Below are positions 1 to 9,192 of a DNA stretch of 64,000 bases, in pieces (position 1 is the first letter of the stretch; each line of letters begins with the position of its first letter). Source of the DNA: Sitta carolinensis (taxonomy: Eukaryota; Chordata; Aves; Passeriformes; Sittidae); contig JAVUNC010000004.1 in assembly GCA_032173965.1 (NCBI GenBank), positions 60,675,501 to 60,739,500 on the forward strand, given 5' to 3'. The notes under the pieces were generated by a model, which saw nothing but the letters and a program-made list of their open reading frames with translations, did not search any database and was not told where the DNA came from. A program made the position numbers and the translations under genes.

Positions 1-371
1 TGAGTATCGATCTGCAGTAACTTATTTAAGGACAGGACTTCATATGTAACGAACACAAAACCTCTTTAAAGAAAAGAAAACTGCATATGAATATCAACTA
101 AAACAGTATAACAAAAAAAAATAGCAATCACATTGATATAAATCAACCATATTTTACAAAATACATCAGTCACAGATTATTTTAATTTAGCAATGTAGAG
201 AAAAAGCTATAAAATATTTGAAATAAGTTATAACTATCAGAAATTGTGCTTCAAGACTATATTCTACCATGTCTAATGTCCCCTAATACTATCACATTTT
301 TTGAAAGATACATATTTTAAAATTTTAACTCTATCCATAAGTTACATATAAGTGTCTCAGTTACTACTTAC

Positions 372-408
372 CCTAGTATAAGCGATCCAGTTACCTTTGC
401 AATTTTTC
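372..408 (-). CDS. SERAC1: SERAC1 coding exon 3 (37-nt micro-exon, codons 31-43)
   Basis: Read on the minus strand, this segment has an acceptor ending TTTTTTCAAG and a consensus GTAAGT donor (plus-strand 366-371). Between them are 2 nt, 11 codons and 2 nt, which translate to KIAKVTGSLIL with the split codons giving a preceding R and a following G. This matches the start of the N-terminal hydrophobic segment of SERAC1. The phase joins exactly to the exon at 1778-1868 (A|GA = Arg). SERAC1 is a serine-active-site lipase-like protein of mitochondria-ER contacts involved in phosphatidylglycerol remodelling; its alpha/beta-hydrolase domain is encoded further left, outside the window. The exon length and phases agree with my memory of the human gene (c.92-128). 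A diverged second copy lies at 5348-5384. Confidence 0.93.
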
Positions 409-1777
409 CTTGAAAAAATTAAAACCAAGTGTCAAACAAAGTTCTGTGCATCACCTCAATATAAACAGTTATCATTTGATTATTAGACAGTAAGTATACC
501 AACCATTAAGAAAAAGCTTTAAAAAATTTTTATATTGCTCTCTAGTTTTCAAGAAATTATAAACCAAAATTTACAACTGGAGAAAACTTGACTGGGATTA
601 CTTGACTGATTACTTGATTCAGATTTCATGATCTCCTAAGGAAGATGATAAAACATGTATCCTGCCAGTGCTATTTACTTTGAATATTGCTACTTCTCAA
701 TTGCACGCATTGCTCAGCTACCAGAATCAACAGTAAACTTTCTCTGCCTGTAACACTAGCAGTGATTTGGAACTCTAAGTAATTTTAAGGAGTTAACTTT
801 TTCTTACATGTTCAGCTATTTCTTCAATGTATATTATTACATACAGGACTATGTATGTTCTTCGAGAACTCCTGCAGAGTCTCCATAAGATAATACATTT
901 TAAAAAAGAATTCCATTGAATCTGATTTGTAAAGCAAACATATAATAAATACAGACTATCTTTACCAATTTGCCTTTTAAACCTAATGATTCTTTCCAGA
1001 TTTCAGCCACTTTGTATGTACAAAGTTGATCAGATTATCTGGTTGTAAGGATCTCTATACAGAGAAATCTTATCACTACCAGTAGCAGCAAATCCAATGG
1101 AACACATCTCACCTATCATGAAAAATTTCTTTTCCTCAGCATGAATTGGGAGATTTGCCCCACAACCACTGCTACCAGCTTCCATCTTTGTGAGGCCATA
1201 AGAATTTTGCATGCAGATAAGAGGCAGCAGCTACATGTTGAAGAAACAACTGACAGAGAAGTTTGAAAATGAAAAAAAATGCAATGCTTCCCGTAGAGCA
1301 AAAATTGAAATATCCTATCTTTAATGCTCAGAAATAAATTTCAGAATTGTAAGAATTGTCATTATATGCTGAAAGCACCAAAGAACACAGAGACTAAGCA
1401 AAGGATAAAGTAAATAAGGAAAAAGAAATAATAGAAACAAGCTTTATTCACTGTTTATGGATGTAACTATTTCCTGGCTCTAGTGATTACAAAAAAATTA
1501 TCAGATACAAGTGTAATTGAGGACAGTTGAAGGAGATCACATTTAGTTAGGGAAAGACCCTCATCTAGTGTTCGTATCTGTACCTACATAATCTGCTGGT
1601 GTCATATTGCATGTCACTATACAAAGCAAGGTCAGAAGCAGAGAGCAGAGACAAACAGAATCTTTTGATCACTAAGTATTCAAGGGCTTAAAACTTAAGT
1701 ATCATTTAATTATGCATGGTGTCATGTCATTCCTTTTTATTAACACTTCAGATCAATACGTAATGGACTGTACTTAC
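409..1777 (-). other. SERAC1 intron between coding exons 2 and 3
   Basis: This is AT-rich sequence bounded by the donor at 1772-1777 and the acceptor at 409-410, both read on the minus strand. It contains two overlapping minus-strand open frames of about 60 residues (1030-1301). They do not resemble SERAC1 or any family I know, and I read them as chance frames. I see no repeat or RNA gene here. Confidence 0.8.
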
Positions 1778-1869
1778 TGATATCATTCCAGGGTAGGTGT
1801 TTTTTTGTGGATGGACCAGAGGTTCCTATTTTTCTGTAGCAAAATACACAGTAAGCAGCCACTGACATT
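1778..1869 (-). CDS. SERAC1: SERAC1 exon 2 with initiator ATG (codons 1-31)
   Basis: The minus strand reads ATG at plus-strand 1868-1866, then 30 codons and one extra base before a perfect GTAAGT donor (1772-1777). The product begins MSVAAYCVFCYRKIGTS and continues through ...HLPWNDI, which closely tracks the known SERAC1 N terminus (MS-AAYCV-C-R-IGTS and W-DI at the same spacing). Length and phase fit the 37-nt exon at 372-408. Directly 5' of the ATG lies a T-rich tract followed by ATGAAG, so the exon probably begins one base before the ATG. The 5' leader would then come almost wholly from a separate first exon in the CpG island. The N-terminal segment is presumed to act in membrane or mitochondrial targeting; that is inferred from the family. 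Confidence 0.94.
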
Positions 1870-3180
1870 CTTCATATTGAGGGAAAAAAAAAAAAAAGAT
1901 TGATTTGAGAATTACAGCGGAAATCCCATAGCATTTTTTTCCCATCTTTTTACAGCAAAGGTCATGATGGCAAAGGTCACAATAAAATACGCTTGTGCCA
2001 TTTCACTCCATATAAAACACTCCAATTAAAGAACTATAAAATTCTCAATTAAATGGGCTGAATTTTAATGATAAGAAAAGTTTAAAGCAGTTTTTTATCA
2101 ATTATGTTACTGTTGATTTTAGAGATTAAATATCTCCAATTAACTTCTCTGCTTCTAAGTTTCCTTTCCTACTTAGTCACTCTTCCCTAAATACCAGATA
2201 TGGTCATATCTCCATAAAGACATTAGTCAGTATGACATGGGCTTTAATACACCTCACTAACCAAATGCTTTTAAAATTTATTGTGTTGGCAAGTCTTTTA
2301 TTTTTACTAACAAGGCTTAAAGAACTACCACATATAAACTAACACTTTTTGCACACACTGTAGAAGTAACACGAAACTTGTATCTTCCAAGTGAAACTTT
2401 AGTGTGCATTGATGCAACTATACTAACTGAAATATTGAATTAATGTGTTTAAAGGGATGTAAAAACACACCAGTATATCCCACATACTAATCAAATTCTT
2501 GTCAAATTAGGTCTCTGTTACCACAATCACAATTAACTCAAAATGATAAAATGCCATGTGTAAACCTGATGTTGAAATATGGAAGCCAAATATTCTCCTT
2601 GATTTTAAGGTAATCTCTGCAGATCAAGAAAAGTACTTATCACTTTAATTATCAGTGTCCAACATCTCTAAACAAGGGGACTCTTTTTGCATCCTTCCTT
2701 TAACATTTTTTCCCTTTGTTGTCATTTCCCCAAAAGTTTTTATTTTTTCCTTCTCTCTTGCTTGCACTTGGGAGATTTTTGAAAAACATCAGCATTACCC
2801 CAGTACTGTCACAATCACTGCAGACTGCTTTTCGACTTCTGTCACTTCAACATCGTTTATCCATTCACTTCAAGAGAGTACACCACACTGAGCCACGTCT
2901 GACACTTTGATAATCAGTCCTCTAGAGATTAATCCCGCCTCCAAACTCTGTCTCATGACAATTCCTTTACTACCTTTATAAACAGAATCACAGTGCTCAC
3001 ATTTACGCTTCTCTCTAACGAGTCTGAAGTAAACACGTCTTTCAGTGACAGCAGGTGCCACAATTACTAACATTTAAAACATGCACCTGCAAACGCAGAA
3101 GGCCAAAGGGAGCACTGCTTCTCTGCTGATAGAAGCCTCTGTTCAGGTCTGATGGCAAGCATCAAATCATCAAGTGTTAA

Positions 3181-3640
3181 GGGTCTGGAACGAACTTTAA
3201 AGATCACCTAATCCCAACACCCCTGCCATGGGCAAGGTAACCTCCCACCAGACCATGTTGCTCACGGCCTTATCCAGCCTGGCCTTGAACACTTCCAGGG
3301 CTGGGGCACCCACAGTCTTCCTGAGAAATCTGTTGCAGTGTCTCACCACCTGCACAGCCAAGAATTTCTTTCAAAATAGATAATCTACATGTCTCCCCTC
3401 TTTGCCTGTACCTATTGCTCCTTGTCCTTTACTACAGGTCCTGATAAAGTGTCCCTCTCTAAGTTCCCTGTAGGACCCTTCAGATACTGGAATGTTGCCG
3501 TGGGATCTCCACGCAAATTTCTCTTCTCTACCCTGAACTACCCCAACTTCCTCAGTCTGTTTTCACAGGGGAAGTGCTCCAGTCTTCCCATCAACTTCGT
3601 GCCCCTTCCCTACACTTGCTCTAGCAGCTCCATGTCCTTC
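3181..3640 (-). mobile_element. CR1 LINE, 3' fragment, antisense
   Basis: This stretch follows the avian CR1 3' region read on the minus strand. Recognisable blocks include the part equivalent to 'gaccatgttgctcacggcc', 'cttgaacacttccagggctg' and 'cagcagctccatgtccttc'. The order of the blocks places the element's 3' end at the low coordinate. The terminal octamer repeats are not clear, and the copy is diverged with small deletions. It is a 5'-truncated, dead copy in SERAC1 intron 1. Confidence 0.9.
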
Positions 3641-3923
3641 GGACGTTGGGTCCCCCGGGCGGGGTCTCACCAGAGCCGGGGAGCACAATCGCCTCTCTGG
3701 ACCGGCTGGTCACGCTGCCCCGGTTCAGCCGGTTGCTATCGGGTCTGCGAGCGCTCACTGCCGGCTCACACCGAGCTTTTCATACTTCGGACATACAAGC
3801 ACAATGCAAAAGGACCCATCTCGCAGCCTGTTTCCCAGCTGGTCCAGGCAGCTCCAAGCCCCGGCCCCCACCGGGATGCGGTGCCCACCTACCCGCCTCG
3901 CGACTGCGCAACTGGGGCGTGTT

Positions 3924-3940
3924 AAAAAAAAAAAAAAAAA
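3924..3940 (+). repeat. Poly(A) tract, 17 bp, at CpG-island edge
   Basis: An uninterrupted A run is followed by an A/C-rich low-complexity segment (to about 3965). It sits at the left border of the CpG island. Confidence 0.9.
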
Positions 3941-4115
3941 CAACCAAAAACACCACCGCAAACCCAACTTTAACCAATGCAACGCGTACACGGGCAAGGA
4001 GCCCTGCGGGGGAAGCTCAGTGCCTCTTTCCAACGGGGAGGAACAAAGCCCCCGTTGCCCGAGCGCCCCCCGCCCCGTGCCGGCCGCCATCCCCAGCCCG
4101 GGCCGCCGCTCCCAC

Positions 4116-4200
4116 CTTCCGCCTGCGCCGCCGCTCCCTGCGCCTGCGCCCGCCCCCGCGCGCCGCGTGACGCCATCGCGCCGCCGACAGCGCCGGCCAA
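4116..4200 (-). other. SERAC1: Candidate SERAC1 non-coding exon 1
   Basis: On the minus strand a possible donor (GGAAG|GTGGGA, GT at plus-strand 4114-4115) lies inside the CpG island. An upstream leader exon running from near the CCAAT box to this donor would splice to the exon-2 acceptor at 1870-1871. The donor is only moderate and the upstream limit is a guess. No coding content is expected. Confidence 0.3.
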
Positions 4201-4229
4201 TCCGCGGGCCTGCCGGGGGCCGGCGCGCG

Positions 4230-4328
4230 CGTGTGCGTGCGCGGCGCTTCCGCCGGCCGGGACGCGTCGGGGAACAGGGCGGGTGTGAGGGAGCGGCTCC
4301 GCCGGGAAACCCTGTGAGCGAGGCGCGG
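4230..4328 (+). other. GTF2H5: Candidate GTF2H5 non-coding exon 1
   Basis: A plausible donor (GCGG|GTGAGG, GT at 4329-4330) ends a GC-rich stretch downstream of the CCAAT box. It could splice to the acceptor at 4693-4694. The start is unknown. The alternative donor at 4314 (CCT|GTGAGC) fits consensus less well. If the first choice is right, the minisatellite starting about 20 bp later is intronic. Confidence 0.35.
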
Positions 4329-4349
4329 GTGAGGGACCGGGCCGGATCC

Positions 4350-4568
4350 CCGGAGGGAGGGATCGCATACCCTGGGAGCCCTTGTGCCCAAGGCGGAGCT
4401 GAAGCACGGGAGGGAGGGATCGCATACCCTGGGAGCCCTTGTGCCCAAGGCGGAGCTGAAGGACGGGGAGGGAGGTCGATCGCATACCCTGGGAGCCCTT
4501 GTGCCCAAGGCGGAGCTGAAGGACGGGCGGGAGGGATCGGATCCCCTGTGCCCAAGGCGGAGGTGAAG
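4350..4568 (+). repeat. GC-rich minisatellite, about 57-60 bp unit, 3 full copies plus a partial one
   Basis: The block beginning GATCGCATACCCTGGG recurs at 4361, 4418 and 4478, and a shortened copy (GATCGGATCCCC) begins at 4535. Periods are therefore 57, 60 and 57 bp. Each unit ends with GCCCAAGGCGGAGCTGAAG. The last copy lacks the central CATACCCTGGGAGCCC part. Because every period is a multiple of three, several frames on both strands stay open across the array and create long spurious open reading frames. It lies just inside the GTF2H5 side of the shared promoter. Confidence 0.97.
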
Positions 4569-4694
4569 AGCAGGACATACCAAGCAACTCCGCTGGGGAG
4601 TAGGGTTGTCGTGAAGAGTCTTTGTGTTTAACCGAGGAGTTGTTTGTTTGGTTTTTTTTGTGTTGGGGGTGTGTGGGGCGTGTTGTGCTTTCAG

Positions 4695-4808
4695 ATTTCC
4701 TGTGATCGCCAGTGCGATCCAAAGCAGGGGTTGCTCTTGACGACTCTTCAGCGTCCGTAAGGGAACCGGGAAGATGGTGAATGTTCTGAAAGGTGTTCTG
4801 GTTGAGTG
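4695..4808 (+). CDS. GTF2H5: GTF2H5 exon 2: 5' UTR (4695-4773) and first coding part (4774-4808)
   Basis: A T/G-rich tract ending GCTTTCAG (AG at 4693-4694) opens this exon. ATG at 4774 has A at -3 and G at +4, a good initiation context. It encodes MVNVLKGVLVE plus the first two bases of a Cys codon, followed by a GTGAGT donor at 4809. The sequence matches the start of the TFIIH subunit TTDA/p8 and joins in phase with 6818-6998. CDS length is 35 + 181 = 216 nt, giving 71 residues, the usual length of the vertebrate protein. GTF2H5 stabilises TFIIH through the p52 subunit and is needed for nucleotide excision repair; loss in humans causes trichothiodystrophy group A. Confidence 0.97.
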
Positions 4809-5031
4809 GTGAGTAACAGCATCTACTGCCTCTCCTTGTGCCAAAGACTGTGTTTCTTTAGACCTGGAACTAATCTGAGTAACTGAAGAGTCCAGACAAA
4901 AGGGAAGGGTGGTGCTGAACAAGCAGAGAAAAGTGCGGCCTTTGGGGGAAGAAAAAGAAGGCAGTTGTAGATAATCCTAATTCCAAACTCCCATTTTTCT
5001 TTTCAAGAGACTATTTTCCACTTATGCCTAA

Positions 5032-5396
5032 CCTCTTTAAAGAAAAGAAAACTGCATGTGAATATGGTGTAAAAAGTATGATGGCAAAAAAGTTGGCAAT
5101 CACATTGTTATAAAAATCCAGGTTTTTTCAAAATATGTAACGGTCTGGGGATTATTTTAATTTAGCAAAGTAGAGAAAAGGATATAAAATACTTAAAATA
5201 AGCATTAACTATGGGAAATTATTCTTCAAGGTATATTTTTACCACATCTGATGGTCCCCTAACATTGTCAGGTTTTTTGAAAGGTACACAAGTTAAAATT
5301 TTAGCTGTGTATATAAGTTATCTATATGCTTATCAGGTATGACTTACCCTGGTATAAGCAATCCAGTTACCTTGGCAATTTTTCCTTGAAAATATT
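5032..5396 (-). repeat. Diverged duplicate of the SERAC1 exon-3 region (copy of about 61-420)
   Basis: About 360 bp here align end to end with positions 61-420, in the same orientation and 4.97 kb apart. Both copies begin with the 20-nt block CCTCTTTAAAGAAAAGAAAA, and both end at CAATTTTTCCTTGAAAA. By eye the flanks are roughly 75-80 percent identical with small indels, and similarity stops sharply at both ends. The copy includes intronic sequence on both sides of the exon, so it arose by DNA duplication and not by retrotransposition of spliced RNA. It lies beyond the SERAC1 promoter and inside the oppositely oriented GTF2H5. Confidence 0.93.
5348..5384 (-). pseudogene. Duplicated SERAC1 micro-exon 3 with intact splice signals
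   Basis: This is the exact 37-nt counterpart of 372-408. Three substitutions separate them: one synonymous (GCA to GCC), one Ser to Leu (TCG to TTG) and one Leu to Pro (CTA to CCA). It reads KIAKVTGLLIP on the minus strand. The GTAAGT donor (5342-5347) and the CAAG acceptor are kept, but the duplication ends close to the acceptor, so the pyrimidine tract of the original is replaced. It is upstream of the mapped SERAC1 promoter, so it can only be used by an antisense transcript starting inside GTF2H5. I treat it as a relic. Confidence 0.85.
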
Positions 5397-5524
5397 AGAG
5401 GCTGCCTTTTGTTTGATACTGCTTGCAAACAGAGTTTCTTGCTGTTGTTCTTTGTGAACAAAGTGTTTCTCTACTGATGCTTGAGGGAGATTAGGTAATT
5501 TTCATTTCTCCTTTCCTGTTGTTG

Positions 5525-5545
5525 TTTTTTTTTTTTTTTTTTTTT
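5525..5545 (+). repeat. Poly(T) tract, 21 bp
   Basis: Uninterrupted T run in the GTF2H5 intron, preceded by TGTTGTTG. Confidence 0.95.
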
Positions 5546-6817
5546 AATATTAACTCTAGACTGAATTCCATGCAAGGCCAACATGTGGTTCTGTTTGTAG
5601 ATGATATTCGAAGGGAATGTGCTTGGAGTCTGTAAATGTCAGCTTCTGGTGTAGATGCAGTGTAACTGTTTTCATATAATCTCATCTCTGGACTGAAACT
5701 CAGGCCCCTGGCTACCTCCAAAATAAAAAGAAGCATCACTCAAGATTTGTGGGGTCATTGTGTTGCATTATATGATTGTGGTAGACAGGTAGATAAATTA
5801 TAAAAGAAAGGCCTCATAAAATCAGGCCTTGCTCTGCTGAATTAATAGCTAGCTTGTCATTTCTCTGTGCAGCTAAGTGGTTTGCAGGCTGTCATGTGAA
5901 AACAGTCTTGGGATTGAGAGTTCATTAACACAATAAATTATTCCTGGGTGAAAAACAACTGTACCTGCAATAAACAAGAAATCTGTCTCATGGGAATCAG
6001 TGAACAAAACATGTAAACTAACCGAGAATAGAGAGATTTGATGGGCAAGTAAAATACCTTTTACTAACCAATGAGCAAAGTGCATGCCTTTGGTAAAAGG
6101 AATGTATAAAAGGGAATACACAGCTAAAATAAAAGGGGTTTTTTTCTCCTTGAAACTTTTGGTGGTAATTGTGTCGTGACCATCCCCAACATATGATATG
6201 TGAAATTTCTGCTGTACACTTAATCCGTTAATATGTTTGTAATCTATAACTGCACAAAAGCAGTTCCATACTTCCAAAATGTTTTCTTCTAAACATTTTA
6301 ATTTAATTTAGAAGATGGCATCATGACCGTTCAGTTAGAGTGTGAGAAATGTACAATTCTTATATGAGCACTCTTTGTGCTATACTACTTGGAGTGAGAT
6401 CTCTGTTCTCCTGTCTTTTGGTTATCCTTATGCTTTAAGGAAACATGTTTTTATGAGGCTGTTGCTGAAATCAGAAATGTAAGTTCAGTCTTGCCTTATT
6501 AAGAGTTGGACTCCTGAGTTTTAGTTTTAGTTTGGGTTTTCTTCAAGCTGCTGTAGCAGCAGCAAATGGAAACCTTTCTGCTAATCAAGCAGCTGTTGTA
6601 CTGATTAGACTTTATTGCCATTTTATTTTTGTCTTTATACAAAACTCTTGGAAATAAACTACTTTTACTAAAGCTTCACAAACTGTATTTAAGTTGTGAG
6701 TGACTCTTGAAATTAATTTTAGTTTTCCTAAAATCTTTGTGAATGTCTTCAAATGCTGTTTCTTCTGTTTGCAGCTGTAACTGTGAGGTGGGATCTGATG
6801 TGTGTTTGTCTCTACAG

Positions 6818-6998
6818 TGACCCAGCAATGAAGCAGTTTCTGCTCTATTTGGATGAATCAAATGCTTTGGGAAAGAAGTTCATCATACAAGACCTGGATG
6901 AAACTCATGTCTTTGTATTAGCTGAGTTGGTCAACTTCCTCCAGGAGAGAGTGGGCGAGTTGATGGACCAGAACTCCTTTCCTATTACTCAGAAGTGA
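6818..6998 (+). CDS. GTF2H5: GTF2H5 exon 3: C-terminal coding part (residues 12-71) and stop
   Basis: The exon starts after CTCTACAG. The codon split across the intron (TG|T) gives Cys12, then [20 protein letters not shown], ..[13 protein letters not shown].., ..[13 protein letters not shown].. and TGA at 6996-6998. Residues are nearly identical to vertebrate TTDA/p8. The family fold is a small alpha/beta dimerisation domain that pairs with the C-terminal domain of TFIIH p52. No frameshift or early stop is present, so the gene looks functional. The longer open frame beginning at 6753 only reads back into the intron and is not the true start. Confidence 0.98.
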
Positions 6999-9192
6999 GA
7001 AAAACCAGAGAAATGAGATTACTGCAAGTTCTGGAACAGTGAATTTCAATAGCTTGAGTTGTTACTGTTTTAATAGATAACACTGTGGCATGTAAGTTCT
7101 ACATCAAAGTGGCTACTATAAAAAAGGCATAATTTTCGTAGACAAAATAGTCTGGAATTGGATTTTGTTTCTCATTTTGAAAGAATGTGGTATCCTTATT
7201 AAAATACTTAAAATTATACACTTGAGGAGTTCCCTTGAGAATTTTTGATGCATGCTCTCTGGTTTTCCTTTAAGTTTTTATCTTGCAAGGTGATATGACC
7301 CAAGAAGTAGAGTAGTGTTTCTGTATTGGAATGCTGTTTGAGGTCCTCTGACGTGTCCTGTTCCTGTGTGTGATTGAATCTGATTATAGTGTGACTGATA
7401 GAAAGTAAAGAATGTCTGTTGAAGTAGATCTGTGCTTGATGGAACATCTCTCTGAGTTGGAGTCATGGCCAGATACTGCTCTAACTTGATGGGTTTTATC
7501 CAGCAGTATGAGAGTCAGTTGAGTGTTTTGTTGTGTTGTTTGGGGTTGGGAGTGTTGGGTTTTTTGTTTTTTTTTTTTTGTTAAAACATGTTACAAATGC
7601 CCCATTCTACTTGCCTGCTTTACCAAGGGTGTGCTTTCTGAGTTGGGGAGTGGTGGTGGGAGTGTGAAGGGGAAGGAGGGGTATGGGGGGATTAGGACAA
7701 CAAAATCCATTGCTGGAGATCATCATAAATTAAAGGGGTAACAGAAATGGGAGACCAGTCCTATAGGTATAATTAGGTATTATCATTTAGGTATTTTTTT
7801 CACTGAAGCTGTTAGTCACAGTAAGTTATGTGATCAGACTCCCATGCTCTACCTAACAAACAAGAAAGTTTGGTATGGATTTTTGGTTACATTTTTTTTT
7901 TTCTTCAGCTTTGTTCTTTCTCCCATATTGCCTTTTGCTGCAAAGAGAAAAGCTTTGTAATTTCCTGGTTTGGTTGTTTGGGGTTTTTTACACTGTATTT
8001 GTAACTTTAGCTCAGACACTGGCTTGGTATTCAGACCTACTTGTGTACACCTGATATGATGCCACCTTTTTGTCTTTGAGAAAAAAACAAGTGTAAAGAG
8101 AAAGGCTTTTATAAGGAACAGTTTTCTTTGCTGATTCTCCCACTACTGCTTGTTTCTCTTGTTCAGTAGATACCAGAATAACTGGTGGGTTTGTGCTTGT
8201 TTTTTGTTTGGATTGATTTTTTCGTTTTCATTTTTTTCCCTCAGGAATAGGGAATTTTCAGGAGAAAGTTTCACTAGATGTTTTCTAATCAAAAAGCTGT
8301 CCAAAGAAAATTCTGTAGAATTATGTATATTCAGTCTCATGTGGATGAGGAAATAGCCCTGTAAAATTTAACTTCATGTCATTTCTGGTACCTTCCCCTC
8401 TTCTCTGACTGTATAAAACAATGACTTTTGGTTCAAGTTAATCTCTTTATTTCACGAGTGGGTGCTTCCCTGGTCATGTTGCTTAAGAGCCAGCTACATG
8501 TGTTTACCTGAAATAAGAAGTTTAAATCTTATTTATAAATGGTTTATGGTTCCTTACCTCTTTCTTGAGATTGATCTCAAGAGGCTGATCAGGCATTGAC
8601 TTCATAACTGTTATTTTGTGGAACATTTTTGAGTGTTCATTTAATGAAGAAATAATCAGTAGTTTTAACATGGCATTATAGCTTAGTACAATTTATTTAG
8701 AAGTGTCTGTTTCCTTTCTTTGGAATCTTAGATTATTTTCCATCCAGATTCTGCTGAAAGGTAAATCATCCATCACTCTCTCTTCAAATGACAGCATTTG
8801 AAAAGTCATGTTTGAAATTCCACATGTTAAGCTTCTCTGTATTTAGCATGTCTAGTGCTTCATTTCTATTGTGACTTTCCTTTTCAATCTGTGATAAACC
8901 TCTTGCAGTTCTTGTCTTTTTTCTCCTGGTTAATTTTAGAGCTTTGCTGCTGCATTCCCTGTATTTTAGCTTGTATTTACAATTGATAAATGGCTTATGT
9001 AATACAAAAGGATAGAAGTTCCAAACTGTATAAACTAAATAGGCATGCATTCTTATACTCTGCTTGCAAGTTGGGTTTTTTGAGCAAACAAGTTCATGGA
9101 CTTTTAACATTTAAACTTTTAATCCTTCCTGTACCCTAACAAGGCATAACCAATTCTGTGCTGGAAGACTAAATAAAATAAATAAATAAAAT
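6999..9192 (+). other. Probable GTF2H5 3' UTR and flank; polyadenylation signal candidates
   Basis: No coding sequence is recognisable after the stop codon. The first cluster of AATAAA hexamers on the plus strand lies at 9172-9192, where an (AAAT)n microsatellite (9171-9192) contains several overlapping copies. This may be either a real poly(A) signal or only the microsatellite. The true 3' end could also be earlier through a variant signal. Several short open frames on both strands (for example 7523-7741 and 8784-9110) are not gene-like. Confidence 0.4.
9171..9192 (+). repeat. (AAAT)n microsatellite with overlapping AATAAA signals
   Basis: About five tandem AAAT-type units, slightly interrupted. 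Confidence 0.85.

Larger units (their letters stand above)
1870..4115 (-). other. SERAC1 intron 1
   Basis: The interval between exon 2 and the CpG island holds an AT-rich portion (about 1870-3170), a degraded CR1 copy (3181-3640), and a GC-rich flank that merges into the CpG island. A 17-bp A run lies at 3924-3940. Two plus-strand frames at 2655-2910 and a minus-strand frame at 2870-3073 have no recognisable content. Confidence 0.7.
4000..4345. promoter_or_regulatory. CpG-island bidirectional promoter of SERAC1 and GTF2H5
   Basis: Very GC- and CpG-rich sequence separates the divergent SERAC1 (minus) and GTF2H5 (plus) genes. Visible motifs are a CCAAT box (4197-4201), TGACGCC (4168-4174, ATF/CRE-like), repeated GCGCCTGCGCC stretches resembling NRF1 sites, GC boxes of the CCGCCCC type, and CTTCCG ETS-like cores. 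There is no TATA box. Such a TATA-less, CpG-rich arrangement is usual for divergent housekeeping pairs. The same head-to-head order occurs at human 6q25.3. Start sites cannot be placed from sequence alone. Confidence 0.8.
4809..6817 (+). other. GTF2H5 intron between the two coding exons
   Basis: This is a GT-AG intron (GTGAGT ... TCTCTACAG). It holds the duplicated SERAC1 exon-3 segment (5032-5396) and a 21-bp T run (5525-5545). A minus-strand frame of 134 residues (5873-6277) has no recognisable domain and no supporting splice structure, so I do not call it a gene. The rest is unremarkable AT-rich sequence. Confidence 0.85.

Noticed and set aside
1030..1301. Minus-strand frames considered as the SERAC1 N terminus
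   Set aside because: They do not match the SERAC1 start. The true exon, with matching sequence, length and phase, is at 1778-1868.
3804..4922. Long open frames on both strands (up to 301 residues) across the CpG island and minisatellite
   Set aside because: The frames stay open because the repeat periods are multiples of three and the region is GC-rich. The peptides are low-complexity repeats (for example YPGSPCAQGGAE) overlapping a promoter, with no family similarity.
5873..6277. 134-residue minus-strand frame in the GTF2H5 intron
   Set aside because: No recognisable domain, no matching splice structure, AT-rich codon content and no relative that I recognise.
6753..6817. In-frame upstream extension of the GTF2H5 exon 3 open frame
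   Set aside because: The conserved protein begins on the exon at 4774, and a consensus acceptor at 6816-6817 gives the exact Cys12 codon, so the upstream part is intron.
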